Shown in pieces: positions 1 to 27,175 of a stretch of 64,000 nt of DNA. Positions within the stretch are counted from its first letter, which is position 1, and each line of letters begins with the position of its first letter. Position numbers and translations under genes: made by a program. Source of the stretch: Nectonema munidae (lineage: Eukaryota > Nematomorpha > Nectonematoida > Nectonematidae); contig JAUIRK010001034.1 in the NCBI GenBank assembly GCA_030549495.1, positions 1,178,001 to 1,242,000 on the forward strand, written 5' to 3'. The notes under the pieces are model-generated. The model made no database searches. It worked only from the letters and a program-made list of their open reading frames with translations, and was not told the origin of the DNA.

Positions 1-343
1 TTATCGAATCAGCTACGCTACTCCCACGTTTTTTTAATAGCAAACACAGATTTACACTCGTTCAATGTTCGTTTACACAATTTACCGTTGATTTTATATG
101 TGTCTGTACGTGAAACATTAGAGTATGTGAAACATTATACAACACATCTTTCAATTAAAAATTTTTCATTTAACGCCATATCTATATTGTTCCAATTTCT
201 TTCAAATAGATTCTTCGTTTTTTCTTCTTCCAAAAACAAATTGAGTAAACAGAATGCAATGTCTTCTCTCTTTCAAAGAATTCGTGAGTGATTTGAAAGT
301 GCCATTCTTTTAAATATATTTTCATTTTTTGCTTTCATTTTAG
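1..343. other. Left edge, likely RPTP intron
   Basis: AT-rich, ending in TTTCATTTTAG, the acceptor of the first visible exon. An open frame at 88-291 has no fibronectin pattern and no fitting donor. I see nothing else. Confidence 0.5.
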
Positions 344-15763
<15,420 letters not shown>

Positions 15764-15831
15764 AAATATTTTTTGTTATCAGTTTCAAATATTTTGGCGC
15801 AAACTACTTTATTGAATATTAAGTATAATAT

Positions 15832-15837
15832 AATAAA
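15832..15837 (+). promoter_or_regulatory. Poly(A) signal of the RPTP gene
   Basis: AATAAA about 70 bp after the TGA stop. Position and strand fit 3' end formation of the phosphatase transcript. Confidence 0.6.
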
Positions 15838-17161
15838 ATGTTAGTTTTTTCTCTCTAAGGTTAGCGTTTGTACAAGAATGTTGCGTTGTGACTTAGTAAT
15901 TGTTCGCATAATCACTCTTCCAACAAAGAAGTGAGGTTTCAATCTCTATCTGCCATTATTATCTTCTGGTGATATTGTGGAATAGATGAGTAGAGTAAAA
16001 TTACCCTAGGTTAACTTTTAAATATAATGGTTGATGCCTTTTCATTGGCTCTAATGCAATAGCGTTTATTTTACACTTGTATTCTTTTCTGTACAAACTT
16101 TTACTATCACATGATTATTATGCTCTATTGCTTTGGGAATAGAATAGCTACTTCAAATAAATTTATAGTTTGTAGCAAATGTCCCGAAGATTTTAGACTT
16201 TCAATTTCTATTGAAAAGTACCAAATTTAAGTTCACCACTTCATACCGGTCAATTCCTAGACCCGAGTCTTAAATGTATTTTCAAACTGAATAGCTTTTC
16301 TTTAACACAAACATTGAAGCATAATAAATATTTTTTAATGCTGACTTCTTTCAGTTCCTCATTTTTTGTTAACATTAGGGAGAATTGATGTTAAAACATC
16401 TAAAATCTGTATCAGAGCTCTGCATCATTGATTAGTGTATTATTTATTGGAACGAAATTGTTTTGTTTCTTGCTAGCTTTCAAGATTGGACGAATCACAA
16501 GAATTTTTTCTTTTAGGCGCCAATAATTTTAATAATTTCGTCATCTTTTAAAGGTCTAGTAGTTTCAACTTCTATGTGCTTTTCACTTGTTATAATGGCT
16601 CCCGGCAGGTGTTATAAATCAAAGTTAGTAGACCTGTTTCTATGAAGTTTACAAAAAATCTATTGAACCCTTTTGTTCTTTGAAAAAAAAGAGTGGGATA
16701 GTAGATTCGTAAAGTAGTCGGATTATAATGCCCACTCTAATAATTATATTGTGGAGTATTCTCGAGCACAATGATATGCTAAAAAATCAGATATTCAGAC
16801 TGAACTAACTAGCTTTTACTAAGACTAGATTGAAGAGAAAGGTTGGAGCGTATCCTGAACAGTTCTAACCACAAACAATAAACATGCCAATGCATTGAAG
16901 AAAAACAATTTTATGTGCATTTTTGTCGAAGCGATGCAACACACGTATTATCATTTAGATATTTTCACTTAAAATTTCCAAAACATTCAATCCGGTAAAT
17001 TTTTGCATTGTAGATTCAAGCGAGTTTATTTTTCCAAACCAACTTTTTATTATATTCAATTTTTTGGCAAAATTATTCACGATTTTCAGACCCAATGAAA
17101 AAACACAAGGTAATGAATGCATTATAATAAAATACTTATATTACTAGCCAGTCCCATGGTC
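15838..17161. other. Intergenic, nothing recognised
   Basis: AT-rich, no open frame of note, no repeat seen. Confidence 0.5.
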
Positions 17162-17310
17162 GTTTCTCGCTTAGCTCGAAACAGTGTTTCTCGCTGCGCT
17201 CGAAACATAGGATTCTGGGTAATGTGTATTTTGAGTTGCTAATTTAAATTCGCTCTAAACGACTACGGGACCGTCTAGTTTCTTTTGTTTAGGCTACGCT
17301 TGAAAAATAG
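17162..17310. repeat. Repeated near-palindromic GTTTC...GAAAC motif
   Basis: Two adjacent 21-bp near-palindromes at 17162-17182 and 17186-17206 begin GTTTCTCGC and end GCTCGAAAC. ATAGGATTCT follows at once and recurs near 17302. A related block (CTCGCTCGAGAGGTAGGATTCT-like) sits at about 37940. This suggests pieces of one dispersed repeat of unknown class. Confidence 0.4.
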
Positions 17311-17587
17311 GATTCTTGGTAGTTGTAAAAAAAATCTTGAAGAAGTCGACCAATCAGAATGCTTCCAGCGACAGACACACGCTAGCTTATTATAATATAG
17401 ATTATATGTAAATGTCTCTCCCGTTGGAGACATTTTACAGAAAAAAATATTTTAACAAATGAAGTTGTGGCCGAACAAAAATAATACCAAACAGACATTT
17501 TGCCGAAATAAATCAATTTATAACGATGCATTATTATCTAACAACAGTTTAATTTGAACTATACCGCACGAATTTATTCATCTACTA

Positions 17588-17716
17588 TATACTTTGATTA
17601 CACTATACCTCATAACCACACTTTAATTTTCTAAATATTCACTTTTTAATTAGTATTCCACTAATTACATACTTTAATTACACTTTACTTCGTAACCACG
17701 CTTTAATTTTCTGAAA
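17588..17716. repeat. Short tandem duplication, 80-bp period
   Basis: A stretch reading ACTTTGATTACACTATACCT and on to CTTTAATTTTCT recurs 80 bp later with few changes. Two partial copies only. The surrounding 17310-18370 is otherwise empty AT-rich DNA. Confidence 0.6.
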
Positions 17717-18370
17717 GCAATTTATCATTAAACTTGAATATTTAAAAATATAGTCACTTTTTTTAATTAATTTATTCATTAAAAAATATGAATATTAGTG
17801 TGAGCATCTTTCTTAATTTATTTTTTGAGTCTTAGTGTTTTAACATTAAAACAAAATTTTTTATTGGGTTGAGAGGTTTGGAAATATTCTAAACTGTATT
17901 AACATTTTTTTAAAGATATTCGTTTTCCAAATATTTATTCAGTCAAATGTCCAAATTTCAATTTAGTAAAAGTTTTGTTCGACCAAATGTGTGTTTGAAA
18001 ATGTCTTTCGGCTAATTGTATTTAAGGATCAAATGTCTATCAGTTAAATGTTCGAGTACCGTCTCTCTATGTCATAACGGGAAAGTCTGAAACAAAAAAA
18101 TCAGGGGTAACCTGTTCTATTTATTCAATTTTAGATCGTGTTTGCCCGTCTATTTTCGTCAAAAAACGTAGCTATATGAAAATTTACCCACCTATCACTG
18201 GCATAATGAAAGTGCTTATCGTTGATTTATTGAACTGTGATAAATTTGATGATTTTATCAAGCTCATGATAGCTAGAAATCCTACTTTGAGAGAAATGCA
18301 TGATGAGTAAATGAAAAGCTATATATGTCCAAATTAAATAGTTTAACTAACTAAAAAGAAAATTAAATAA

Positions 18371-18514
18371 GGTTAGGGTACCGTGGGGTTCTTTCATCGA
18401 GAAGGCACAATTGTGGCGCTTGTATCGAACTATGAGAAAGTTGGTTTGATGCGGGATCGAACCCAAGACCTTGAGTTATCGAAACTCTGTACTTAACCAA
18501 CCTTACTCAGGCCC
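18371..18514 (-). repeat. tRNA-derived SINE, copy 1
   Basis: On the minus strand it contains GGTTCGATCCC, the internal B box of a tRNA-type RNA polymerase III promoter, preceded by CTCAAGGTCTTG. The body shares most bases with 60697-60844, including GAGAAGGC and CTTGTAT. The copy is diverged and has no clear tail or target duplication. Confidence 0.65.
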
Positions 18515-18794
18515 AATTAGTTAACTAAATTTGCTATATATGTATTCACGATGATGTGACGAATTTGTTCTAGCCCGAGCGTTATTCATGTGATTAGAGA
18601 TGAAATTGAAGAATCGAAATGTTCTCAATCCTAATAGTTCAGTTTAAATTTGATGTAGTCTTCGCTTTGACCTTATCATATGTGAATGATTTTGTTCTAC
18701 TTCATAAAATAACTGCCGTTATACTGGGAGCTGAAAGTGCACGTTTAATGTTGGGTAATATTGGTGGTGTGTTCATTGGATATTCATGGAATAT

Positions 18795-19410
18795 CGGCTG
18801 AGCTGGAACAGCTAGAGAGCGGGTTCGCAGGTTGTGAATAGTGGAACAACCTTATTCATCTTGGAACGAATCGTAAAACTCAAATGAAGAGTTAAACTTA
18901 TAGGGGTTTATAGTTAAGGTTCGTGTATAATAATTTGATATATACCTTTAGAGTTGGAGAATTTTTAGCTTCTTTAAAGATAGAGCTAGAAGCTAGAGAG
19001 CGGTTCCGCCGTTTGTGGATAGTGGAAGGCCATTAGATATGGTGGTTAGCTGCGACATAAGCAAGCTCAGATTGACGAATGAGCAGCCCCGAACAAACAG
19101 CGACGGCACAACGAGACGGAGTAGAACATTGGGCGACTCCTTTCTACCAATTAAAATGCTCCATGTTCAGGACGATGTCGTGACAAGGCGAGTAAGGCCG
19201 CCTTCGAATTAGCCTAGTTACTGCTGCCTTGCAGTTGGTCAAATTAGACAGAGGCTACCTCCGTAGCTTACAGTTACGGCGTGGAAGAGAACTGGAGACC
19301 TCACCACGTAATGTCTCCAGAACTAATCATGGTAAACTTGAAAACAAACACTAGCGCTCCATGGTTGCCCACGTCCAAATGGATACGGCAGTTAGATGAT
19401 GATGATGTTC
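18795..19410 (+). repeat. GC-richer retroelement 3' fragment with (GAT)n tail
   Basis: Much richer in G and C than its surroundings. It ends in GGATACGGCAGTTAGATGAT followed by more GAT units, the kind of simple tail seen on some non-LTR retrotransposons and their SINEs. The start of the block (AGAGAGCGGNTTCGC, then GTGGAATAGTGGAA-like sequence) occurs twice, at about 18815 and 18995. A 65-codon open frame inside (19015-19212) matches nothing I know. Confidence 0.45.
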
Positions 19411-20983
19411 ATTGGGCAAAAATTCTTTTATAAAAATTTTTTTAAATTGAGAAAAAAAGGATCGATTTCTACTAAACTTTAGAAAGTAAAAATAGGTGAT
19501 TGCCAAGTCTATCTATGCATAACCTTTACTAATTCCATTTCGGAAAGTGTATTATATATACTTTGACTACAAATTTTTACATACTTTGTAAAAGGTATCT
19601 ATAAATAATTGAAATCTATTATGACAATCAAATAAATGAATGACATTTTACTATTTTAAAGAGATGTATGCAATAAATAAGTTGTAAAGTAGACTTGTTT
19701 ATGAATCGATAAAATTTGCATAGAGGATGTATACAGAAATCCTATTTTGAGCAATTTTCATAAAATCAAAATTTGTACAGTTTCAGAAGGCAATTCTGTC
19801 AATTTGAATGCAAAAAAAAGAATATTTATTTTCTTTTAAAAAAAGACCTTTTCTTATAACACTGTAAACACACAAGATCTTATGCAGATATCCATTAAGA
19901 AAAAATCCTAACAAACAACATTCTTCTTTATCGCAATCTACCAGGTGTGTGTGTTTGAAAGAAGCCAGTGTCAAAGAGAACTTAGAGAGGATTCACAAGT
20001 AAGTTTCACAAGAAGAAGAACAGTAGGATGATGATGATGATGAAGATGATGAGTACAAGAATAATGTAGGTTTGTCTTTTGTCTATTTTCAAAAAAAAAT
20101 TAAAAAGTTTAAATCTAAAATAAGTAAAATGTTTTAGAGGGAGAAAGTAGAGGAACTTTTGAAAAGATCCTTTCAATCTTGCAAAGTTAAGTACACTTCC
20201 GAATTTTGCCTTTTTTGGGATTAGATTTAACTTTTCGCAAAATTTTCTTAAGAGACTTCATACGTTTTGGTAGGTGGAAAAATATTTTTGTTCAACTAAC
20301 TAGACATCACAGTCTAACTAAGTTCGAATCTTTGAAATTTAAGTTTTCTGCAGTTTTTCTAAAAACCCGTTGTATGTTTCCGTAATTACTAATATTTACT
20401 ATATCGTTATGAGTAGCGCAGTTAAAAGCAGGGCTTCGGAGCATTTTGTTTCAAAATCGTTTGGCTCCGGTTCCGTGGCAAATATTTTTTCCCTTGGCTT
20501 CGACTCCGGCTCCAGCACCGCTCTCTTTCACCACCCTGGTGTAAATGCTAAATACATCCGTAATATATATATATATATCTTTGGAGGCATTTCAATGAAA
20601 TCTCCCTCTAAATTTTGCTTTTGGTATAGCGAAGGAGTGATGTAAAATTATTTGGAGGCAAATTAACCCCTGTAATATTTAAGATTGAATGACATACTAT
20701 GATAGTTTAAATTTAAGACTAGTTTAGAATGATTTATTTTAAAAAAGAAATCAGTATACAAGTTAGTTTAATAAAATTTAAGTTACATGGAACTCATTGG
20801 CAAGGAAAAGAGATGATTAGTTTTCAAAAACCTAGTCCTTAGGGTAAAATAGATAAATGTGTAGAAATATATACTTACGATCTAGAATTAGTGATAAAAA
20901 AACCCTGTATTTTCAATATTGACTTACTTTATCTAGAACAAATTTTATAATTTTTTGATCAAGTCTTTAATTTAATTTAAATT
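19411..20983. other. Intergenic, nothing recognised
   Basis: AT-rich. Holds a GAT/GAA microsatellite near 20025-20050 and a short TA tract near 20565. Open frames at 19783-19974 and 20370-20645 have no family pattern. Confidence 0.5.
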
Positions 20984-21114
20984 TTAATGATTTAATATTA
21001 AAATGTGATTGAAAAAATAATCGTGATATCCGCTAATTAAACATAATAGGCCCGCAAGAAAATGTAAGTCATACACAACAGACCAAAAAATGAATACACA
21101 AAATGAGTGTGCGT
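20984..21114 (-). CDS. Candidate tail-anchor exon of the syntaxin-6-like gene
   Basis: After an ATTTTAG acceptor, a frame matching the phase of exon 21401-21495 gives DAHSFCVFIFWSVVYDLHFL then AGLLCLISG, and ends at TAA. A hydrophobic stretch directly after the SNARE helix is what a tail-anchored syntaxin needs. An Asp and a His inside it are unusual. Support is phase, position and hydrophobicity only. Confidence 0.3.
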
Positions 21115-23173
21115 CTAAAATTAATGCGTGGCTAAGTTAAGAAGTTTAAATAACTAGATAGCTTAATTAATTAGTGATTTTATTCAGTTAATTATTTGAG
21201 TTAATTGGTAATTCAGGTCATTAGTTAATTCTTTATATGTTAGATAAGTTATTTCTGTTGAAGAGAATTTTGTTTTGTTCTTTTTCCTTTATTTTGGTCA
21301 AGTTGACTATAGATTAATTAATATCAATTAGTTACGTAAGTTAGTTAGTTTAGTTAGTTTTTGTAATTAAAAATTTAGGAATGTGAAGAAGTAGGCGAAC
21401 CTGAAGATAGGTGTAGAACTCGTGTCAGCTTTTGCATCGAATGGCTCATCTTTGATTCCGTGCTGTTCAAATCTTTCGAGAAGACATCCAGCATTCTGAA
21501 ATATGGCATAATAACTTGTTAAATTTAAGTCTTAATTCAAAATTTTATTCGAAAAGGTAATGGAAAAATAATAGTTAGAGTGTTCATTATACTTATCAAT
21601 TGCTATAATTAATTAACTAACTAAAAAGTTTCAATAGAAATCCTTAAAATTTAAATTTTTAAAAAACTATTATTTATAAAATACTAAGTAAATGACTAAC
21701 TTGCTAATTAGCAGACTAGAGCTTAACTGAGTGATAAATCTGCAAACTTCATAATTAAATAAATAATAATTAACATAATGACTAACGCTAATTAAAACCA
21801 CAAAATTAATCTAAATGATTAACTGAAAAATTGCTATTCAAAAAGTTTCAAGCACTAACTAAATTTAAAAAAAATCAACCGTCTAATAACCGTGATTAAA
21901 TACATTTATTTTTTAATTTCCAAAATTCTATTAAAAAAAGGATAAATTCTTTTCTGTCGCAAGCTCAATTGTTTTAATTGTTATTTCTAGTTCTAAACTA
22001 GAAGGAATGAGGAAATTAAAGAAGTTCTTAAATCTGGCAATAAGAAGGCCCAGAGAAGGACTCTAAATATATCACTGACAAGGCGAGATAATTCAGAGAA
22101 ATATATATTAAATAAATGGGATCCTTAAAATAATTCCCTCTTAAACCTAAGCTAAATGATAAGCACTCTTATAACCTCTTACATAAAAATGGACAGCAGA
22201 CGGTGCCCAGTTTTTAACTGAAATGAAAATAAGCTCAATAAAGTGGTCTAGTTTGTCTGGTACCTTAATTCTATGATTTTTTACTTCTAACACCGAAGCA
22301 AAATTTTAGCGAGAATTTAACGGCAATAAAAAATTTTGTAGAGAAATGATCGATTAAAATATCCTTGGTAATTTGCACGCTATAGTCTCAAAGCAATGAA
22401 ATTAATAAACTATCCAACCGGAAAAATATTAAACTTCAAAATGGATAAATAAAACTAAATAATTTAATAATTCAAAACTATGAATAATGGCCATTTTAAA
22501 AAGTTAACATAATCACAATATTCGAGGACAGACTAGGTCAATAGGCCATTTTTGACAGTAAGAACAGTTTAAGCTTGGACTTAATGGAACTTCTTTACAT
22601 ATAGGACTGCAGCGCTATTTAAAAAAGTGTTTAGAATTAGAAAGCCAGCAAAAGAATAAAAGCAGCGCCAGCCATATGAAAAAATTCGATAGTAAGATTA
22701 TTGGATGATTAATTATGGGAGAATAAGTTAGTTACACATGTCATTAATTACTAATTGATTCATTTGATAAATACTTAGTTGCGATATTATTATATTGAGG
22801 AGTCAGTTAGAAAATTATGAAATCAATAATTGGAATGAAATGACATCATCTAACATGATTTATTGATTCAAAAATACACTCATATTTTAAATATTTAAAC
22901 AGTATCGATCTAAAATTTCAACAAGCTAAAAAGTCTAATAACACATATGGTAAATACGATCAACACTTTTGGTCCATACTCTTACGATTGAGACCACATT
23001 TAAAGTAGAGTTGAGTAAAGTATACGAGAGAAAAATTAGAGAGGTTATGGATTAAAAATAAAATACTCATTTTGATCAACTAATTCACTGTTGATGCTCG
23101 TTGTGATTTCTTTGATGGATCGAACACTTCTTCCTATCTCATCCAACTTTTCATCCTGCTCTTTGATCGCTTC
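20984..23173 (-). CDS. Syntaxin-6-like Qc-SNARE (C-terminal exons only)
   Basis: Two exons join in frame to give a SNARE coiled coil. Exon 23067-23173 gives EAIKEQDEKLDEIGRSVRSI and then INSELVDQNE. Exon 21401-21495 continues MLDVFSKDLNSTESKM and MQKLTRVLHLSS. The heptad leucines and isoleucines, the central Gln in VDQNE and the ending like KKLAKVSHM fit the syntaxin-6/10 family, which drives fusion of endosome- and Golgi-derived vesicles. The phase-2 junction fits exactly. A candidate tail-anchor exon at 20984-21114 is listed separately. The N-terminal exons are not found within 23174-26000 (-), so the gene is either incomplete here or its 5' exons are far upstream. The intron 21496-23066 holds nothing recognised. 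Confidence 0.65.
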
Positions 23174-23633
23174 CTGATTTCAAAATCAAAAGGTTATTTA
23201 AGAAGCTGCAACAAAAGTGTGAACGTCATGAAAAGGGCAAACAAACCTTGAATAGGTAAAATAGTGAGAGTTATTGCAAGATTTCCCATTATACTGAACA
23301 TTTCTATAAACATGCTAATCTTGTGATGCCAAACTCAGAAACTAATCAGTCTAATCACAATACATTCTTTTTAAAAAAATTTAATTTTACTTATAACTTT
23401 TATATAGTAGTTACAATTTATTGTACAGTTTTAAAATTTTTCTCTAATACTTTTAAAAAGTTGGAAAATTAAAATCTCAAATGGTTTCAAAGGAAGATTA
23501 ATTTATTTAAATGTAAAGATTGAAGATTATAAAGATAATGAAGACAAAAATTGTCTAAAGGAAGGTTTACTTTAGAGTTTAGACGAAGAACCAAAGAACT
23601 TTGAAAAAATAATTATTATTATGAATGCACAAT

Positions 23634-23639
23634 TTTATT
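23634..23639 (-). promoter_or_regulatory. Poly(A) signal after the unknown minus-strand exon
   Basis: AATAAA on the minus strand, about 40 bp downstream of the stop at 23679-23681. Confidence 0.4.
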
Positions 23640-23678
23640 CGTGACAACAAAATTTCGTCGTATTAAAAAATCTAAAGT

Positions 23679-23960
23679 TTAAAGTTCATTCACACGTTTT
23701 TTAGAGGCGAAGAAAAATGTTACGCGCTGAAAAGTAGTGATCGATGGATCGGGTGAGAAGTCAAATTCTTCACTGTTCGGCAGTTTTGTGTATTCATTCT
23801 TGTCGAAGAAATTCTTAAAAATATTAAGAGTAAGTGCAAAGTGAAGATACTGCGACAATCGAGAAAGAACATCAAAAAAGTGCAAGCAATCCATCACTAA
23901 ATCGGAAAGCTAGCGAATAAAATCGACACGTTTAGGTGCTGAAGATCATCTTGTAAACTC
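23679..23960 (-). CDS. Coding-like terminal exon(s), product unknown
   Basis: The minus frame at 23679-23896 follows a GATTTAG acceptor and reads VMDCLHFFDVLSRLSQYLHF, FFDKNEYTKLPNSEEFDFSP and TTFQRVTFFFASKKRVNEL before a stop. About 40 bp further an AATAAA (23634-23639) fits a transcript end. Just upstream, about 23905-23990, another frame reads YLNVKAFPSLQDDLQHLNV, also protein-like. I cannot join the two with a normal intron. The amino-acid make-up looks real, but I do not recognise the family. It is not the N-terminus of the neighbouring SNARE. Confidence 0.4.
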
Positions 23961-24974
23961 GGAAAAGCTTTAACATTGAGATAGATACGCCCCACTGTTT
24001 TTCATATTATGTGGAATTTTATTTGAGCTAAGGACCTATGATAATAATTAGCAAGGAAGGCTAAAAAAGACCCATGGCCATTTTTATAACATTTTTAACT
24101 CTTTCTAAAGAATTTATATGTATACACATTAGAATCTCTTTGTGACGAACTTTTTCTTGGTCCCGACGTCAATACTTTTTTTATAAGTGTATATATTTTT
24201 ATTTACGTTTCACGTACTAAATTATCATTATTAAAAAAAGTCAAGATACTGTTTTACATGTGGCTAAAATCTATGTTACTTGAATATTCTCTGATCTCTA
24301 GGTGAATTATATGTGCTATTTATGCACAATACCAGCATATATATTCTTAGCCTTATAAGGACTAAGCAAGGAATGAAAATCATCTTAGATAAAAAGGTTA
24401 TAGAGAATAAATTGAAGACGTCTTTGAGGGCAATACAAGAAAGACACTAAACTATAAATACAATCCAATAGAACATTTTAATAAATTATGTTGAAAGAAA
24501 TAAATCAAACATTTTGAACACAAATGTTTAAAATTCAGGAAATCTCTCAATGACGGTCTAAAATTGACATTGACAAACGACCTTGAAATATGGTAGATGT
24601 CATCACACTCATTCGAGATTGATATTTGAAACAGAAAAGTTGACGCTGAATAAATATAAATTTTCAAAGTCCAAGTCGCAAAATTATATATTAATGGAGT
24701 CAAGTTAAAAAAATATACCTAAATGGAGATTCAGCCTCAAAAATTAAAAATAGGTAGGGGTGGAGTTGGAGTCGAAAATGATAAATAGGGAGTCATTCAG
24801 AATTGACGTCAACCTTTTTTTACTTAATTATGTCAAAATCAGGAATCCTGATCAAGACTTTACGATTCAACCACAAGACAATCTGCGTACTGAGATTGAA
24901 TTGACCCTTTAAGTCATTTTGGGTCACTCATGACCCATATAAAAAACTAAAATAAATGAAAATTTTATATTTCA
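23961..24974. other. Intergenic with a GGGTC...GACCC hairpin
   Basis: AT-rich. TGGGTCACTCATGACCCA at 24920-24937 follows GACCCTTTAAGTC and resembles sub-terminal DNA of a piggyBac-like or related element. Nothing coding recognised. Confidence 0.4.
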
Positions 24975-25870
24975 GGGTACCGTTATTCGGGGATACTTTG
25001 ACCCAGCTTTGAAACATTCTCCCATTTTAACTGGAAACATTTTTCTTTTTAAATTTTAGATATTTATTTGGGGTCCTGTGTAAATACCTCATATATACTA
25101 TATAGTAAATAGTGAGAAATATTAATTTTAGGATAAAACTGCTATATTTAAAAAAAAAGTCAAAGTGCCAAAGCTTGCCTCCCACCTCTGGCAACTTTAG
25201 ACAATTAACATAATATTACAGAACACAAACATAACTGAGTAAAGTTTACTAAAATAGGGATAAATTGGAGCAATGTAGAAGTTTTTAAAAAATCATTCAC
25301 AAAATAGATTGAAATTTATTGATTCCACTTGTCGGGATTAGTGGTCACTTCGACCATTTCTTTTACATCTCGGTAGTCAAAATCGCCTTCTTTGAGCACC
25401 CACTTGCCATATTTTTTTCACTATAATTTATAATCCATTCATCTTCATATGATAGTTCTAGGACCATGGGATAGAATCCATTAAACAGTCCACTGATTAT
25501 TTTTTATATAGCAACCAGATTTCATTTTACGACTACCAACTTCTTCATTCGCATTGTTTTCACAGCACAATGAGACATCCTTTGACTCATCACTTTCAGA
25601 ATCTGATAGAATCTTTCGGTAAACTTAACTCCTATCGTCCAACATTTGTCTTACGAACTCGTTCAGAATTTTGCGCCAAGCAACTTTCAATCTTTTGAAG
25701 TAGGCCACCTCTATTGGTTGTGTAAAGTTAGATGAGTTTGGTGGAAGATGAAATAACTTTCGCTGATATGCGAAGACAAATTATCACCAATCATCGCATG
25801 GACACCGCCTTGCCTTTTTATCCCTGGTAGAAAAATATCATTAAAGAAGCACTAAAGATTCCTTCATCAA
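24975..25870 (-). pseudogene. Tigger/pogo transposase remnant
   Basis: The minus strand reads IFLPGIKRQGG then MIGDNLSSHIS (a DDE-motif region), LPPNSSNFTQPIEVAYFKRL, KVAWRKILNEFVRQML, and a tail with MGKWVLKEGDFDYRDVKEMV and TTNPDKWNQ. These are typical of jerky/Tigger transposases of the Tc1-mariner group. At least one frame change (between SSHIS and LPPNS) and stop codons break it, and the N-terminal half is missing. GGGTACCGTTATTCGGGG at about 24977 resembles a Tigger-type inverted terminal repeat and may mark the 3' end. Confidence 0.7.
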
Positions 25871-25989
25871 ACCATCGTTATTTAACAAACACCATATAAG
25901 AATTACCTGTTGTACATATTTTACGTTACAAAAATATTCGTAATAAGTTTTACTTGAAAACCTTTTTGATCAATTTTAAACTATTAAAC

Positions 25990-26657
25990 ACTCCATTATT
26001 CAGTTTCCTTGGGATTTTTTTATTAAAAAAATTGTTTTTTTTTTTAAATTTTTTTTTTTTTTAAAATTTTTTTTTTTTTTTTTTAAAAAAATTTTCACAA
26101 CTCTTTTCTATAAAGGGTGTTTTTTATTGATTTTTTTGGGGAGGGGGGGGGGGGGGAAAAGGAGGAGGGGGTTTTGCGGGGGGGGGGGGGGGGGTTTTCA
26201 TTTGATATGCATGCAGGGCCAGTTTCAACCGGATTTGAAAGATGTTACCAAATTGGACCCAGCGCCTGTGTGCCTTTTTCTGTATTATATGAAGTACAAA
26301 ATACTACTTAAAACGTAAAATGAAAAGTGAGATAAATCTTTCTCATAATACTAAATCATTATGCATGATGAATTTTGTAAATTATAGTTCTGTCACCTCA
26401 TTTAGCTTAGATTTTTTCACTTTTCAAAGCCACGTGGAGACGTATTATGGTCTTACTTTTTAGACATTTATGTTTTCTACAGCCTCAAATTTCAAAAAAG
26501 AAATTTTTTCTCTAAAATTTTAAAAAATATTTATAAAATCAAATGAAAAAATTAATTTTACAGACATTCAACCAAAATCGATAAATTTATGTTCTAAAAT
26601 TTAGTTTTTTATTACTTAAAGTGTTATAAGGTTTTTGAAAGAGATTTTTAAAAATTA
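25990..26657. repeat. Dispersed repeat, left copy of an inverted pair
   Basis: Matches the reverse complement of 32982-33665 over most of its length. The match runs from TTATTCAGTTTCCTTGGGA through GATATGCATGCAGGGCC and CACGTGGAGACGTATTATGG to GAGATTTTTAAAAATTAA. Bases 26010-26195 are replaced by long T and G runs absent from the other copy. Class unknown. Confidence 0.75.
26010..26195. other. Homopolymer-rich stretch, possible assembly artefact
   Basis: Runs of T, then many G with scattered A, occupy the place where the sister copy has ordinary mixed sequence. Two open frames here (26117-26318) code only Gly-rich or Lys/Arg-rich strings and are not genes. Confidence 0.55.
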
Positions 26658-26968
26658 AAACTACATTTTTAGAATTATATTTGGAAAAATATTTGAAAAT
26701 ATTTTGCTAATAAAAAAGCTAGTAGAATCTTTTTCTAAAGAAGTATTTGCCTCTCTTAATGTTAAAATTAAAGCAATAAAAGTATCCATAGTGCATATAA
26801 ATTTTTTTATACCAAGGAAAGAATTAAATGTCTTTTTTTTGTTGTTTTTATATTAAATATAAACACAGAAAAATTTTACTATGTAGAGTCGGGGCTCTCC
26901 TATCAGATTTCTAATTGGGCCCCGCAATTCCTAGCACGCGCTCTGTATGCATGTCACATAAAACATAA

Positions 26969-27175
26969 TGGGTCACTGTTGACCCATGCTAAATACATTA
27001 CCTCAAAATGGATCACCAATGACACATTAAATTATTTTAGAGATATGAAAACAAATTTGGTCTTTTTTCCACTTTCACTCATATATAGATTAAAAGTAAA
27101 AGAATTATCACAAAAAAAACATACCAAGATGGTTTTGGTATCTTCCAGATATATATTCTTTTATAAAAACCAAAA
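26969..27175. repeat. Repeat with GGGTC...GACCC hairpin, copy 1
   Basis: Begins with hairpin TGGGTCACTGTTGACCCA (26969-26986). From about 27034 (TTTTAGAGATATGAAAA) to 27165 it matches 37788-37915 in the same orientation, including CCAAGATGGTTT and TATCTTCCAGATATATATTC. Probably a small non-autonomous element. Confidence 0.6.

Noticed and set aside
26117-26318. Gly-rich open frames
   Set aside because: Produced by the poly-G run, which is probably an artefact.
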